From Archangiaceae bacterium (GTDB lineage Bacteria > Myxococcota > Myxococcia > Myxococcales > Myxococcaceae), in contig JAACJQ010000343.1 in NCBI GenBank assembly GCA_016879935.1, forward strand, positions 1 to 64,000: DNA of 64,000 nucleotides, in the 5' to 3' direction. Shown piece after piece: positions 1 to 9,450 of the stretch. Position 1 is the stretch's first letter; each line of letters opens with the position of its first letter. The notes beneath the pieces are model-generated. The model worked only from the letters and a program-made list of their open reading frames with translations, had not been told where the DNA came from and ran no database searches. The position numbers were made by a program, and so were the translations under genes.

Positions 1-234
1 ACGGGCGGCGGCCTCGCAACAGGCGGCGGCAACGCAACAGGCGGCGGCAACGCGACGGGCGGCGGTATCGCGACGGGCGGCGGCAACGCAACGGGCGGCG
101 GTATCGCGACGGGCGGCGGTATCGCGACGGGCGGCGGAAATCCAACGGGCGGCGGAAATCCAACGGGTGGCGGTATCGCGACGGGTGGCGGCATCGCAAC
201 GGGCGGCGGCATCGCAACGGGCGGCGGAAGCGCC
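1..234 (+). repeat. 13 tandem 18-bp units coding a TGGGxA linker
   Basis: Thirteen consecutive 18-bp units of the form ACGGGCGGCGGNNNNNGCN are read in frame. They differ mainly in the fifth and sixth codons (Asn-Ala, Ile-Ala, Asn-Pro, Leu-Ala). The array is cut by the window edge, so the true copy number is higher. It codes for the flexible linker of the fibronectin-III protein. Confidence 0.9.
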
Positions 235-3200
235 GGCGGCTCGGTCGTGCCCATGCCCCCTGCGAGGCCCACCAACCTCACCGCAATTCCCGGCGACGGG
301 CAGATCACCCTCACCTTCACCGGCTCGCCCGGAGCGACGAGCTACCGCCTCTACTGGGGCACGCAGGCGACGGTCTCGAAGACGACTGGAACCTCGCTCG
401 GCACCGTCACCAGCCCCGCGCTGCACCAGGGTCTCACCAACGGCACCAGCTATTTCTACGTCGTCACTGCCGTGAACAACGCTGGCGAAAGCGCCGACTC
501 CGTCGTCGCCTCCGCCATTCCTTCGCTGATGGCTGCCTCGCTGAACCCACAGGTGCTCTCGCGACGGCCCGACCTCGACGCGACCGCCGTGCGCGTCGGC
601 TCACGCGTCGATGCCCGCTTCGATCGCGATCTCTCGGGAGCCACCGCCATCAGCGCCAACGTCTCGCTGCAGCTCCCCGACGGCGGGGTGGTGCCCGCCT
701 CCATCGCCTCGGCCGGCCCGGTCGTCACCATCACGCCGTCGACGCCGCTCGCCTTCGAGACGACGTACCGGGTGACGCTCGGCACCGGCCTGCGCGACAG
801 CGCGAATCGACCGCTCGCGCGCGCCGACTCGTGGGCGTTCACCACCGGCTCTCCGCCGCCGGTCGCCACGCCGCACGTCGGAGACTCCTCCGCGACCCTC
901 ACGTGGACCGAGGTGCCGGGCATGCTCTACGCCGTCGTCACCCGCACCCGCGTCGGCACCGCCAACTCGACCCAGCAATACACGGTGCACGGCACCACCT
1001 TCACCGACACCAACCTGGTCAACGGCGGGCAGTACGCCTTCAACGTCGCGGTGTGGACACCCTTCGGGCTCAGCGCGCCATCTTCCGACGTGCTGGTGAC
1101 ACCACAGCCGTCACGCCCCAACCCGCCGACCGGGCTCTCGTTGCTGACGGGCCGCACCACGGCGCTCCTCTCGTGGAGCGCGGCGACCGGCGCCACCGGC
1201 TACAGCGTCTACCGCTCCAACCGGGCCGCGGGCACGTACACGCGCATCGCCACCAACTTCCAGAGCACCACCTTCCTCGACACGGGGCTGCCTGCGGACG
1301 CAGTCGTCTCGTACGTGGTCGAGACCGAGTCGCTCAACGGCACCAGCGCCTGGTCGAATGAGGCCGTCTCACGCACCGAAGAGACGCTCCTGCCGGCGCC
1401 CGCCCTCACGGCCACGGCCGGCAACAACTGGGCGCGGCTGACCTGGAGCCCGGTGCCTGGCGCGAGCAGCTACGTCATTCGGCGCGCGCTGTGGCCCAAC
1501 GGTGATGTCGTCGACCTCGCGCTGGTGACGCAGGGCACGAGCTTCGACGATCTCACCGCGTACGTCGGCTCCACATACCGTTACTTCGTCGGCGCGGTCA
1601 GCCAGACCGTCATCGGCGATCTCGCCGAAGCGACGGCATCGCCGATTCCGGGGTTGCCGCTGCCGACGCCCGTGCTGGTCGCTCCGTCAGTCGACGTGAA
1701 CCGCGTGTCGGTGAGCAGCACGGGCGCGACCGTCGCGAGCGTGACGCTCGAGGTGTTCCGTTCGACGAGCCCCGACGCCGGCTTCGTGCCCGTCAGCCCC
1801 AACGACACCAGCGCCATCGGAGGCACCCGCTACTTCTACGTGGGCCGCTACACGCTGGGCACCGCGACGTCGGAGTTCTCGACGCCGATCGAGATCACGC
1901 CAGCGGCGGCCGTCACACCAGCGATGCCGCAGAACGTGGCCGTCACCGTCGCCAGCCAGGGAGCCGACGTCACCTTCGACGTCGTGCCCAACGCCACTGG
2001 CTATCAAGTGGGCTCCGCCACCACGCCCGGGGGCACCGTCACCGTGCGCTGCAACAGCTACGAGCCCTTCGAGAACCGGTGTGTCACCAGCCTCATCGAC
2101 AACCAGACCGTCTACCTGTCGGTGCGTGCGATGAACAACTCCACGCCGGGCCCGTGGAGCACCGAGGTGCAGGTCAGACCGACGAACGTGGGCACCAGCG
2201 CAGGCCTGCCCACGCCCACCGTCGGCACGCAGGAGGGCTCGAACTTCGTCACCGTCTCGTGGTCGCAGGTTCCCAACGCGGCGCAGTATCGCGTCTACCG
2301 GCGCACCCGGTTGACGCCCTGGGTGCTGCAGACGACGACCGCCCTGCTCTGGTTCCAGGACACGACCGCGAGCAACGGCGTCGAGTACCGGTATGCCGTG
2401 CAGGCGACGAACCTGACGCCGCCCAACACGCGCTTCTCGGTGCCGGCCCTCACCGCCTTCGTGCGGCCGACCGAGCTCGCCCCGCCACGGCCCACGGGCG
2501 TCACCGTCATTCCCATCAACGGCGGCGCGATCGTGCGGTGGGCGCCGATCGCCGGGGTGCGGTCGTACCTCGCTCGCGCAGCCTTCAACGCGGGTGGAGC
2601 GCCTTCGAACAGCCAGACGTCGTGCACCACCTTCGACCCCTGGGTGACCGAGTGCGAGCTGCTCCTGGCGAACGGCACTCAGTACGTCGTGAGCGTCTCG
2701 GCGGTGGGGCAGGCCCCGAACGGCTCGAGCGGATGGTCGGACGAGGTGACGGTGACGCCCAACCCCTCGGGGCCCCCGCGGCCGCAGGGCGTCGATGCCA
2801 CGGTGGCTGACGGGCGGTTGATCGTCTCGGCCACTCCGACGCCGAACACGGTGTATCGCCTGCGACGTCGAACGGCAGGGCGACCTGCGGTCGATCTGGG
2901 TCCGATCGCGGCGCCGTGGGTGGTCGAGAGCCAGCCGAATGGCCTTCGTTTCATCTACCAATTCCAGGCCGAGACACCGCAGGGCTTCAGCGCGACCGTC
3001 GAGACTGGCGCGGCGGCGGCCTCGGCGCTCGCGCCTCCCCCGCCCTCGATGATCGAGCTCGTGCCGGGCGCAGGCCGATTGACGGCGTGGTGGGCGCCCG
3101 TGATGGGAACGAGTTCGTACCGGCTCCGCATGGCCGACGCGCCCACCGGCCCGTGGACGGCCAACACCAACACGTACGATCCCTTCCGCAGCACGGTGTC

Positions 3201-4113
3201 GCTGACGGCCCCCAACGGCCAGCAGAAGTACGTGACGGTCGAGGCGATCTCGACGTCGGGCACCAGCGCGCCCTCGGAGCCGCTCGCCGCCACCGCGAGT
3301 GCGTCGACGCTCGCAGCGCCGCAGGTCTCGTTCATCAACGGGAACCAGGCCGTGCAGCTGTGGTGGGCCGCCGTGCCCGGCGCGGTCGGGTACCAGGTGC
3401 TGCGGCGTGGCCCGACGTCGGCGTGGGCCCTGCTCACCTCACTCACCGCGCTGCGCTACACCGACTTCGACGTCGAGAACGGCGAGACCTGGAGCTACCA
3501 GGTGCGCGCGATGGGCCCGACCGAGCCCGGCCCCTGGAGCTTCGAGTCGAGCGAGCAGGTGGTGCTCGCCACCGTGCCAGCCCAACCCGCACCGCCGACC
3601 GTGCGCGCGGCGAACGGTGGCGTCTTCGTCGAGTGGACGCCCACCGCGCTTGCCACCGGCTACAACGTGCTCTTCGCCAGCGAGAGCGATGGGCCATTCA
3701 CGTCGTCGGGGTGTGCGACGACAGGCCAGTTCGAGACGCGGTGCCGGGCTCCGACGACGACGCCGTTCTTCGTGGTGGTGCGCGCGACCTCGGCGGCGGG
3801 CTCGAGCGTCACCTCGACGCCGGTGGCCGGAGCTCCGAACGCGGGGCTGCCGCTGCAGCCGTCGGTGACGGTGACGGCTCCCGGTGGTGCAGGCTCGTTG
3901 CGCGTCGCCTGGGGCGCCATCGGCGGCACGCCGACGTACCGTGTCTACCGCAGGCTGCCGAACGGCCTGCCCACCGAGGTGAACCAGACGACTGGCACCT
4001 CGTTCGTCGACATGGGGCTCACGAGTGGCCAGCAGTACACGTATTACGTCGAAGCGGAGAACGGAGTAGGCCGCGGCGCCTGGTCCACTCCCGACACCGC
4101 GACGGCACCCTGA
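1..4113 (+). CDS. Fibronectin type III repeat surface protein, 5' end outside the window
   Basis: The reading frame is open from base 1, so the start lies upstream of the window. The first 78 residues are a TGGG-[NIL]-[AP] hexapeptide linker. The rest is roughly a dozen beta-sandwich modules of about 90-100 residues with fibronectin-III hallmarks, such as W-x-x-V-x-G-A-x-x-Y-x-V-Y-R and G-x-x-Y-x-Y-x-V near module ends. One module near residues 165-275 instead resembles a bacterial Ig-like (Big_5) domain. The layout fits a secreted or lipid-anchored myxobacterial surface protein: lipobox (not visible here), Gly-rich linker, then adhesion-type modules. No enzyme domain is visible. The exact role is unknown. 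Confidence 0.8.
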   Translation, partial: TGGGLATGGGNATGGGNATGGGIATGGGNATGGGIATGGGIATGGGNPTGGGNPTGGGIATGGGIATGGGIATGGGSAGGSVVPMPPARPTNLTAIPGDGQITLTFTGSPGATSYRLYWGTQATVSKTTGTSLGTVTSPALHQGLTNGTSYFYVVTAVNNAGESADSVVASAIPSLMAASLNPQVLSRRPDLDATAVRVGSRVDARFDRDLSGATAISANVSLQLPDGGVVPASIASAGPVVTITPSTPLAFETTYRVTLGTGLRDSANRPLARADSWAFTTGSPPPVATPHVGDSSATLTWTEVPGMLYAVVTRTRVGTANSTQQYTVHGTTFTDTNLVNGGQYAFNVAVWTPFGLSAPSSDVLVTPQPSRPNPPTGLSLLTGRTTALLSWSAATGATGYSVYRSNRAAGTYTRIATNFQSTTFLDTGLPADAVVSYVVETESLNGTSAWSNEAVSRTEETLLPAPALTATAGNNWARLTWSPVPGASSYVIRRALWPNGDVVDLALVTQGTSFDDLTAYVGSTYRYFVGAVSQTVIGDLAEATASPIPGLPLPTPVLVAPSVDVNRVSVSSTGATVASVTLEVFRSTSPDAGFVPVSPNDTSAIGGTRYFYVGRYTLGTATSEFSTPIEITPAAAVTPAMPQNVAVTVASQGADVTFDVVPNATGYQVGSATTPGGTVTVRCNSYEPFENRCVTSLIDNQTVYLSVRAMNNSTPGPWSTEVQVRPTNVGTSAGLPTPTVGTQEGSNFVTVSWSQVPNAAQYRVYRRTRLTPWVLQTTTALLWFQDTTASNGVEYRYAVQATNLTPPNTRFSVPALTAFVRPTELAPPRPTGVTVIPINGGAIVRWAPIAGVRSYLARAAFNAGGAPSNSQTSCTTFDPWVTECELLLANGTQYVVSVSAVGQAPNGSSGWSDEVTVTPNPSGPPRPQGVDATVADGRLIVSATPTPNTVYRLRRRTAGRPAVDLGPIAAPWVVESQPNGLRFIYQFQAETPQGFSATVETGAAAASALAPPPPSMIELVPGAGRLTAWWAPVMGTSSYRLRMADAPTGPWTANTNTYDPFRSTVSLTAPNGQQKYVTVEAISTSGTSAPSEPLAATASASTLAAPQVSFINGNQAVQLWWAAVPGAVGYQVLRRGPTSAWALLTSLTALRYTDFDVENGETWSYQVRAMGPTEPGPWSFESSEQVVLATVPAQPAPPTVRAANGGVFVEWTPTALATGYNVLFASESDGPFTSSGCATTGQFETRCRAPTTTPFFVVVRATSAAGSSVTSTPVAGAPNAGLPLQPSVTVTAPGGAGSLRVAWGAIGGTPTYRVYRRLPNGLPTEVNQTTGTSFVDMGLTSGQQYTYYVEAENGVGRGAWSTPDTATAP

Positions 4114-4126
4114 CTTCCTCCTCGAC

Positions 4127-5227
4127 ATGACCTCTGAACTCAACCGGCTGGCTGCAGGCCTCTTCGTGGTGGGGTTCCCCGGCACGACGGCCGACGACGA
4201 CGTGAAGCGCCTCATCGACGACGGCGTCGCGGGCGTCATTCTCTTCAAGCGCAACGTGGGCACGCTCGAGCAGACGCTCGGGCTCGTGCAGTCGTTGAAG
4301 GCCCACGCGGGGCGGCTTTTGCTCGCGGCCGTCGATCAAGAAGGTGGGCGCGTGGCGCGGCTGCGGGGAGCGCCGTTCACTGCACTGCCTCCGATGCGCG
4401 TGCTGGGGAAGACGCGCGACGCAGCGCTACTCGAGCGGGTGGGCCGGCTCCTGGCGATGGAGACGCGCGCGGCGGGCTTCGACTGGGACTACGCGCCGGT
4501 GCTCGACATCGACACGAACCCGGCGAACCCGGTGATTGGCGATCGATCGTTGCACCATGAGCCGGCCGAGGTGGCGCGGCTGGGCGTCGCGCTGGCGAAG
4601 GGTATGGAGGCCGGCGGCGTGGCGTCGTGCGCGAAGCACTTCCCCGGCCACGGCGACACCACGAAGGACTCGCACCTCGATCTGCCCTCGTTGCCGCACG
4701 CGATGGAGCGCCTCGAGGCCGTCGAGCTGGTGCCGTTCAAGGCGTACGCGCAAGCGAACCTCGCGTCGGTGATGACGGCGCACGTGGTGTTCGACGCGCT
4801 CGATGCGCGGGTGCCGGCGACGATGAGTCGAAAGGTGATGACGGGCCTGTTGCGCGAGCAGCTCGGGTTCAAGGGCGTCATCGTGTCGGATGATCTCGAG
4901 ATGAAGGCCGTGGCCGATCACTTCCCCATCGAGCGGGCGGTCGTCGAGGGCCTCGATGCGGGGGTCGACTGTTTCCTCGTGTGTCATCACGCCGAGGTGC
5001 AGCGAAAGGCGATCGCGGCGGTCGTCAACGCGGTGCAGAGCGGGCGGCTGAGTGAGGCGCAGCTGAGAGCGGCACATCAACGGGTGGCGTCGATGTCGAG
5101 GCGGTTCGCGCGTGGAGCTGACTCGCGAGCCCCGGTGCTTGGGAGCGAGGAGCACCAGACGCTCGCCGCAGGGCTCGATGCGCAGGCGTTCGTAGGCAAA
5201 GACCCGACCGAGGTGCTGCTCGCCTGA
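4127..5227 (+). CDS. nagZ: Beta-N-acetylhexosaminidase, GH3 family (NagZ)
   Basis: NagZ releases N-acetylglucosamine from 1,6-anhydro-muropeptides during peptidoglycan recycling in the cytoplasm. The 366-residue protein is near family length and has no signal peptide. The NagZ catalytic loop KHFPGHGDTTKDSHLDLP is intact at about residues 170-187 and carries the His/Asp acid-base pair. The nucleophile motif VSDDLEM lies at about residue 253. The ATG follows the upstream stop by 13 bases. The C-terminal part after residue 290 is less conserved, as usual. Confidence 0.93.
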   Translation: MTSELNRLAAGLFVVGFPGTTADDDVKRLIDDGVAGVILFKRNVGTLEQTLGLVQSLKAHAGRLLLAAVDQEGGRVARLRGAPFTALPPMRVLGKTRDAALLERVGRLLAMETRAAGFDWDYAPVLDIDTNPANPVIGDRSLHHEPAEVARLGVALAKGMEAGGVASCAKHFPGHGDTTKDSHLDLPSLPHAMERLEAVELVPFKAYAQANLASVMTAHVVFDALDARVPATMSRKVMTGLLREQLGFKGVIVSDDLEMKAVADHFPIERAVVEGLDAGVDCFLVCHHAEVQRKAIAAVVNAVQSGRLSEAQLRAAHQRVASMSRRFARGADSRAPVLGSEEHQTLAAGLDAQAFVGKDPTEVLLA

Positions 5228-5282
5228 AGACGCGGCGTCGGTTCGCTCCGGTTGGGCGTTCGTCCCGAGCTACACTGATCGA

Positions 5283-6887
5283 ATGAGCAAAGCGGTCAGG
5301 GGGATCCTGTTTCTTCTGCTGGCGGGCTGTCCGGAGCCGATTGGTGATCGTTGTGGCGACCAACTCCCGCAATGTCCCGATGGATTCACCTGCGTTGGTT
5401 CCCGGTGCACCGTGGTCGATGGCGGCCAATCGGGCGGCGGCCAATCCGGTGGCGGGCAAGCAGGTGGCGGGCAAGCAGGTGGCGGGCAAGCAGGTGGCGG
5501 CCAAGCAGGTGGCGGCCAAGCAGGCGGCGGCGGCCAAGCAGGCGGCGGCCAAGCAGGCGGCGGCCAAGCAGGCGGCACTGTCCTGGTAGTGGTGCGGGAT
5601 GTCGATGAGCACGTTCAGCTGGACGGCTCGGTCGCGGCCTATCCGCGCAACGGCCAGGTCATCAGCCTCATCGAATTCTTGGGAGATGGAGGCCTGCTCC
5701 GCCTGCCAATGGCAACGGATGGCGGCGGTACTTTTGTGCGCAGTGTCACGAGCAGTGGACCAAGAACTGTTGAAGCGATTCGACCGGGCCAGTTCCCCAT
5801 TCTTGTTCAATCGTCAGCAGACGAGTTCGACATCTCGGACCTTCTGCTTTCGGGGCGTCCAGGAACCACACTCACCTCGCAATCTATTCCACTCCAACTC
5901 AGCTTCGCAGCATGGGAACCCGACGACTATCTTCATGCCGTATCGCTCACCGCAGGCACGATGTTCCAAATTCGTCTTTCTGCGCCTACTTCGAGCACTT
6001 CGTATTCCGGAATGGGGATTCTCCTTCCACAAGAGGGATCTGAGATTACCCGGACGGACGACCTTCAACTCCGCCAGTTTAGGCCCGAGATGTCCGATGC
6101 GGGGCTTGTCTATGACTCGCTGGTGTCAGCCGGAACCGCCTTGGGTTTCTCCGTGCCCGGCGACAGCATTTCGATGACGCTCAGTCCAACGCTTCAGACC
6201 GGGTCGGTCAGTGCCCCTGCGAATATGTCGACACTGGTTGCGCTGATTGGCGGTGCAGTAAACGACTGCACTCTTCAGGTGCACGAATCAATGGCTGGCT
6301 GGCGACCGGCAAACGCACCACAACTTCTCATGGCATCGCTAAACCCATCAGTTAATACCATTTTCCCGGTACGATATCTGGGAAGCACCACCGCAGTTTC
6401 GTCCTATCTCTGTACTCGGGTGCGACAATCGACAATTCCAATGGAGGATGGTGGGATAGAAGACGGCGGCGTGCCCGTCGTCAGCATCATCCTGAGCCGC
6501 AATCTTGTGAGCTTGAACGGCGGGACTGTTGTTGCACCTCAACTTGCCATTCCGAATGCGATTGCCCTCGACGGACGTTCGTCTGGTCTCGTGAGTTCAG
6601 CGAACCCTGTTGCGAGTTGGGCCATCCCCACTATCGGTACGCCCAACTCGTACCGCGTTACTCTTCTCGAAGTACGCCAAGCACCGTTTGGCTTCGACAG
6701 AGTCCCTGTTGCAGAGCTTCGTACTACCCAGCTGAGCATCAGGGTTCCCTCGAGCTACCTCGTTTCTGGCCGTCGATATGCCCTCGAGGTTGTCGCACGA
6801 ACTGCCGTTTCGCCACTCCGTGCCGTCGACAGTCGAATTCCAACGAACGAATCGATTGCCCAGTCGCCGGTCTTCATCATCCAGTGA
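5283..6887 (+). CDS. Hypothetical lipoprotein with GGGQA repeat linker
   Basis: The protein begins [19 protein letters not shown], a lipoprotein signal with lipobox LAGC. A short Cys-rich segment ([19 protein letters not shown]) and about ten Gly-Gly-Gly-Gln-Ala/Ser repeats follow, then about 430 residues that I do not recognise. The body looks like a secreted beta-rich domain; one stretch near the C-terminus ([15 protein letters not shown]) resembles a fibronectin-like strand. From about 5620 to 6960 the DNA has visibly lower GC and more mixed third positions than its neighbours, and long antisense open frames disappear. That suggests a different origin or relaxed codon selection. Confidence 0.75.
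   Translation: MSKAVRGILFLLLAGCPEPIGDRCGDQLPQCPDGFTCVGSRCTVVDGGQSGGGQSGGGQAGGGQAGGGQAGGGQAGGGQAGGGGQAGGGQAGGGQAGGTVLVVVRDVDEHVQLDGSVAAYPRNGQVISLIEFLGDGGLLRLPMATDGGGTFVRSVTSSGPRTVEAIRPGQFPILVQSSADEFDISDLLLSGRPGTTLTSQSIPLQLSFAAWEPDDYLHAVSLTAGTMFQIRLSAPTSSTSYSGMGILLPQEGSEITRTDDLQLRQFRPEMSDAGLVYDSLVSAGTALGFSVPGDSISMTLSPTLQTGSVSAPANMSTLVALIGGAVNDCTLQVHESMAGWRPANAPQLLMASLNPSVNTIFPVRYLGSTTAVSSYLCTRVRQSTIPMEDGGIEDGGVPVVSIILSRNLVSLNGGTVVAPQLAIPNAIALDGRSSGLVSSANPVASWAIPTIGTPNSYRVTLLEVRQAPFGFDRVPVAELRTTQLSIRVPSSYLVSGRRYALEVVARTAVSPLRAVDSRIPTNESIAQSPVFIIQ
5425..5576 (+). repeat. 15-bp tandem repeats coding GGGQA
   Basis: About ten in-frame units close to GGTGGCGGGCAAGCA encode the Gly-Gly-Gly-Gln-Ala/Ser linker of the lipoprotein. 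Adjacent units are nearly identical, and one unit carries an extra GGC codon, so slippage is likely. Boundaries are approximate. Confidence 0.85.
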
Positions 6888-7027
6888 AGCGAGGCACGCT
6901 CGCGGAACCATGTCGAACCGGCTACTGCGAGGCGCCAAGCCGCCGGCGGTGATGCAGCTTTGACACGCCCAGCCACCAGACCAACTGAACCGCGCTCGGA
7001 GCAGCTCGAGCGGGTACACTCGCAGGC

Positions 7028-7657
7028 GTGTCACGAATCGCGCTCTTCGGTGGCAGCGGCAAGCTCGGCAGCAAGCTCCTCACCCGCGCGTTGGATCACG
7101 ACCACCGCGTCAACGCGCTCACGCGCGACCCGGCCACCATCAAGCGCCACGCCGAGAACCTCACCCTCATCAAAGGCAACGCCGAGACGGGTGATGGGGT
7201 CGCGGCCACGGTGCGCGGCTGCCGGTGGGTCATCATCTCGTTGAGCTCGACGAAGCCCGTCATCGCCCAGTGCCTCTCGCACATCGTTCGTGAGCTGCAG
7301 GCCAGCCGCGTCGCCGAACGCATCATCTTCGTCTCGCGCATCGGAGTCGGTGACAGCAAGGATCAGGGGCGCAAGGTCTCGGGCCTCATTCAGCCGTACA
7401 TGCCCGTGGTGAAGCGCCCCCTCTTCGACGACCTCGCCGAAGCCGAAGAGCTGCTGCGCATCAGCGGGCTCGCCACGCTCATTCTCCGCGCGACGCTGCT
7501 GACCGACGACGAGAGCCCGCGGCCCGTCGTCACCGCGAGCCCAACCGACGCTCCGCCGCACCGCATCGGTCGCACGGCGCTGGCGAACACCATGCTCGAG
7601 CTGCTCGAAGCGCAGACGTGGTCGCCCGGTGAGCTGACCGTGGGCTCTGCGAAGTAG
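7028..7657 (+). CDS. NAD(P)H-binding Rossmann protein (atypical SDR)
   Basis: The 209-residue protein starts with GTG and opens SRIALFGGSGKLGSKLL, whose GGSGKLG is the GxxGxxG dinucleotide loop of atypical short-chain dehydrogenases (NmrA/SDR a5-like). A later segment, ERIIFVSRIGVGDSK, sits where these proteins usually carry VSSxG. The active-site Tyr-Lys pair is not obvious, so it may be a reductase or a redox sensor. It stands alone, 140 bases after the lipoprotein gene. Confidence 0.75.
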   Translation: MSRIALFGGSGKLGSKLLTRALDHDHRVNALTRDPATIKRHAENLTLIKGNAETGDGVAATVRGCRWVIISLSSTKPVIAQCLSHIVRELQASRVAERIIFVSRIGVGDSKDQGRKVSGLIQPYMPVVKRPLFDDLAEAEELLRISGLATLILRATLLTDDESPRPVVTASPTDAPPHRIGRTALANTMLELLEAQTWSPGELTVGSAK

Positions 7658-7694
7658 CGCCTTCACCTCGCAGTGCCATGCTGTCGTTCCGCCC

Positions 7695-8792
7695 GTGACG
7701 CCCCGTCTCGTCGTCCTCACCAGCCTGCTCGTCAGCACCGTCTCGCACGGAGCCGACGTCATTCTCGCGGGCTCGGCGTCGCTCGATTACCGGCTCGTCT
7801 CGGGAGCGGCGCCTCCGACGAACCCCTCCCCGCTCGGCATCAACGGCATGACGTTCGAGCTCGCGCAGAAGGTGGTCGTCGACGTCGGCCACGGCGTCTC
7901 GTTCACGGTGAAGGCCTGCGGCGGCTGTCACGGCCTCGAGGTCGACCAGGGCTTCGGCGAGCTGCACGTGCGCCGCTTCTTCAACGTGCGCGCGGGGCGC
8001 CTCAACGTGCCCGTCGGCGAGTTCACCGTGCGCCACGACCCGACGAACTTCTCGACCCCGTCGAAGCCGCTGCCGTTCGCGATGGGCGACATGCTCCAGT
8101 ACGGGCGCTCGGCCTTCAACCTCGGCATCGTTCCCGCGCCCGCCGTCGACAACGGCGTCGAGGTGTTCGGCTCGCTCGGCCTCGGGAAGCGCGTGTCGCT
8201 CGACTACACGGTGAGCCTCATCAAGGGCCTGGCGGGCGACAACGACCTCGACTTCGCGCGCTCGCGGGTCTGGGTCGACAACAACCGAACCCCGGCCGTC
8301 GCCGCGCGCGTCGTGCTCACCGGGCCAGACTGGTCGTTCGGCGCCTCGGGAACGGCCGGCGCGTACGACGCGAAGGACTCCCTCTGGTACGCCATCGCGG
8401 GAGTGGAGGCCTACGCACGGCTGGGCATCGTCACGCTGCGCGCCGAAGCGCTCGCCCGCCGCACCGACCTCGACGCGACCGCGACGGGCTACCCGTTTCA
8501 GCTCATCGACGCGTGGTTCCTCAAGGCTGGCTGGTACGCGCAGGCCGACGTGCAGCTCCATCGGCTCGTCACCCTCGTGCTGCGGAGCGACGGCCTGCAT
8601 CGGTTCGGCATGCCCCTGCCCGACAGTGAGCTGACGACTGCGTCGGCGGGCGTGCAGCGTCAGACGGTGGCGGCCTTCGTGCGCGCGAACGACTTCGTCG
8701 CCTTCAAGGCCGATTACGAGCTGTGGACCTTCACCGGCACCACCTTCCCCCTTCGCCACGTCGGGCGCGTCGCGCTCGTGCTCGGGTACTGA
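7695..8792 (+). CDS. Outer-membrane beta-barrel protein with one CxxCH motif
   Basis: GTG start, then a signal peptide (MTPRLVVLTSLLVSTVSHGA). The rest is amphipathic strands with many Tyr/Phe/Trp and ends in tyrosine (VGRVALVLGY), as outer-membrane barrels do. Residues 75-79 read CGGCH, a c-type heme attachment motif, in an early loop. Asp/Asn-rich turns and the absence of other domains fit a porin of 12-16 strands. Its stop is 3 bases from the start of a diheme cytochrome c gene, so the pair is probably co-expressed and may form an electron conduit across the outer membrane. Heme binding by the barrel is inferred from the motif alone. Confidence 0.7.
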   Translation: MTPRLVVLTSLLVSTVSHGADVILAGSASLDYRLVSGAAPPTNPSPLGINGMTFELAQKVVVDVGHGVSFTVKACGGCHGLEVDQGFGELHVRRFFNVRAGRLNVPVGEFTVRHDPTNFSTPSKPLPFAMGDMLQYGRSAFNLGIVPAPAVDNGVEVFGSLGLGKRVSLDYTVSLIKGLAGDNDLDFARSRVWVDNNRTPAVAARVVLTGPDWSFGASGTAGAYDAKDSLWYAIAGVEAYARLGIVTLRAEALARRTDLDATATGYPFQLIDAWFLKAGWYAQADVQLHRLVTLVLRSDGLHRFGMPLPDSELTTASAGVQRQTVAAFVRANDFVAFKADYELWTFTGTTFPLRHVGRVALVLGY

Positions 8793-8795
8793 CCG

Positions 8796-9419
8796 ATGCT
8801 CGCGCTCCTCGTCACCTTGAGCCTCGCTGCGCCCCCCAGCACGCGGCTGCTGTACGAGCAGAAGTGTCTGTACTGCCACTCCGAAGAGGTCTCGGAGCGC
8901 GTGCGTCTCACCGAGCCACAGTGGCGGCGCCTCATCGAGCAGATGCGGCAACGAGCGCCGGTGCTCATCACGCGCGGAGATGTCTTCACGTTGAGCCGGT
9001 ACATGGTGAACGGGTTGAAGCTGGTGCCCGCGCAGAAACCGGTGGTCGCCGTCACGAAGCCCGACTCGCTCGGAGCCGACCTGCGCCTTGCCGACGCGGG
9101 CGTTCCCCGCGACGTTCCCCTGCCGACGCCCATCGATCCGCTCCCCGAGGAGCCGAACGCCGACGAGCTCGCGCTGGCCGAAGAGGGCTTCGCGCTGATG
9201 CAGACCAGGTGTTCACGGTGCCACACGCTCGGGCGGGTCTACGGAAAGCTCGACACGCTGGAGCGGTCGCTCAACGTCATCGAGCGCATGTCGCTCAAGA
9301 CGGGCTCGGGCATCACCGAAGACGATCTGCGGGTGCTCGAGGCGTACCTGCGCTCGCAGTTCGAGCGGCCACTGCAGAGCGCAGCAGAACCGGTGGGTCG
9401 AGCCACGTCGCCGCGGTGA
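8796..9419 (+). CDS. Diheme cytochrome c
   Basis: The 207-residue protein starts MLALLVTLSLAAPPS, a short signal peptide. Two c-type heme sites are visible: CLYCH at residues 24-28 and CSRCH at residues 139-143, each followed by a helix-rich domain with Met residues that could be axial ligands (for example RMSLKTG near 165-170). A Pro-rich linker (about 100-122) separates the domains. It lies 3 bases behind the barrel protein that also carries a CxxCH motif, which suggests periplasmic electron transfer to that partner. Confidence 0.82.
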   Translation: MLALLVTLSLAAPPSTRLLYEQKCLYCHSEEVSERVRLTEPQWRRLIEQMRQRAPVLITRGDVFTLSRYMVNGLKLVPAQKPVVAVTKPDSLGADLRLADAGVPRDVPLPTPIDPLPEEPNADELALAEEGFALMQTRCSRCHTLGRVYGKLDTLERSLNVIERMSLKTGSGITEDDLRVLEAYLRSQFERPLQSAAEPVGRATSPR

Positions 9420-9450
9420 TGGGCTCACACCAGTCGCGGCTGCGCGCCCG

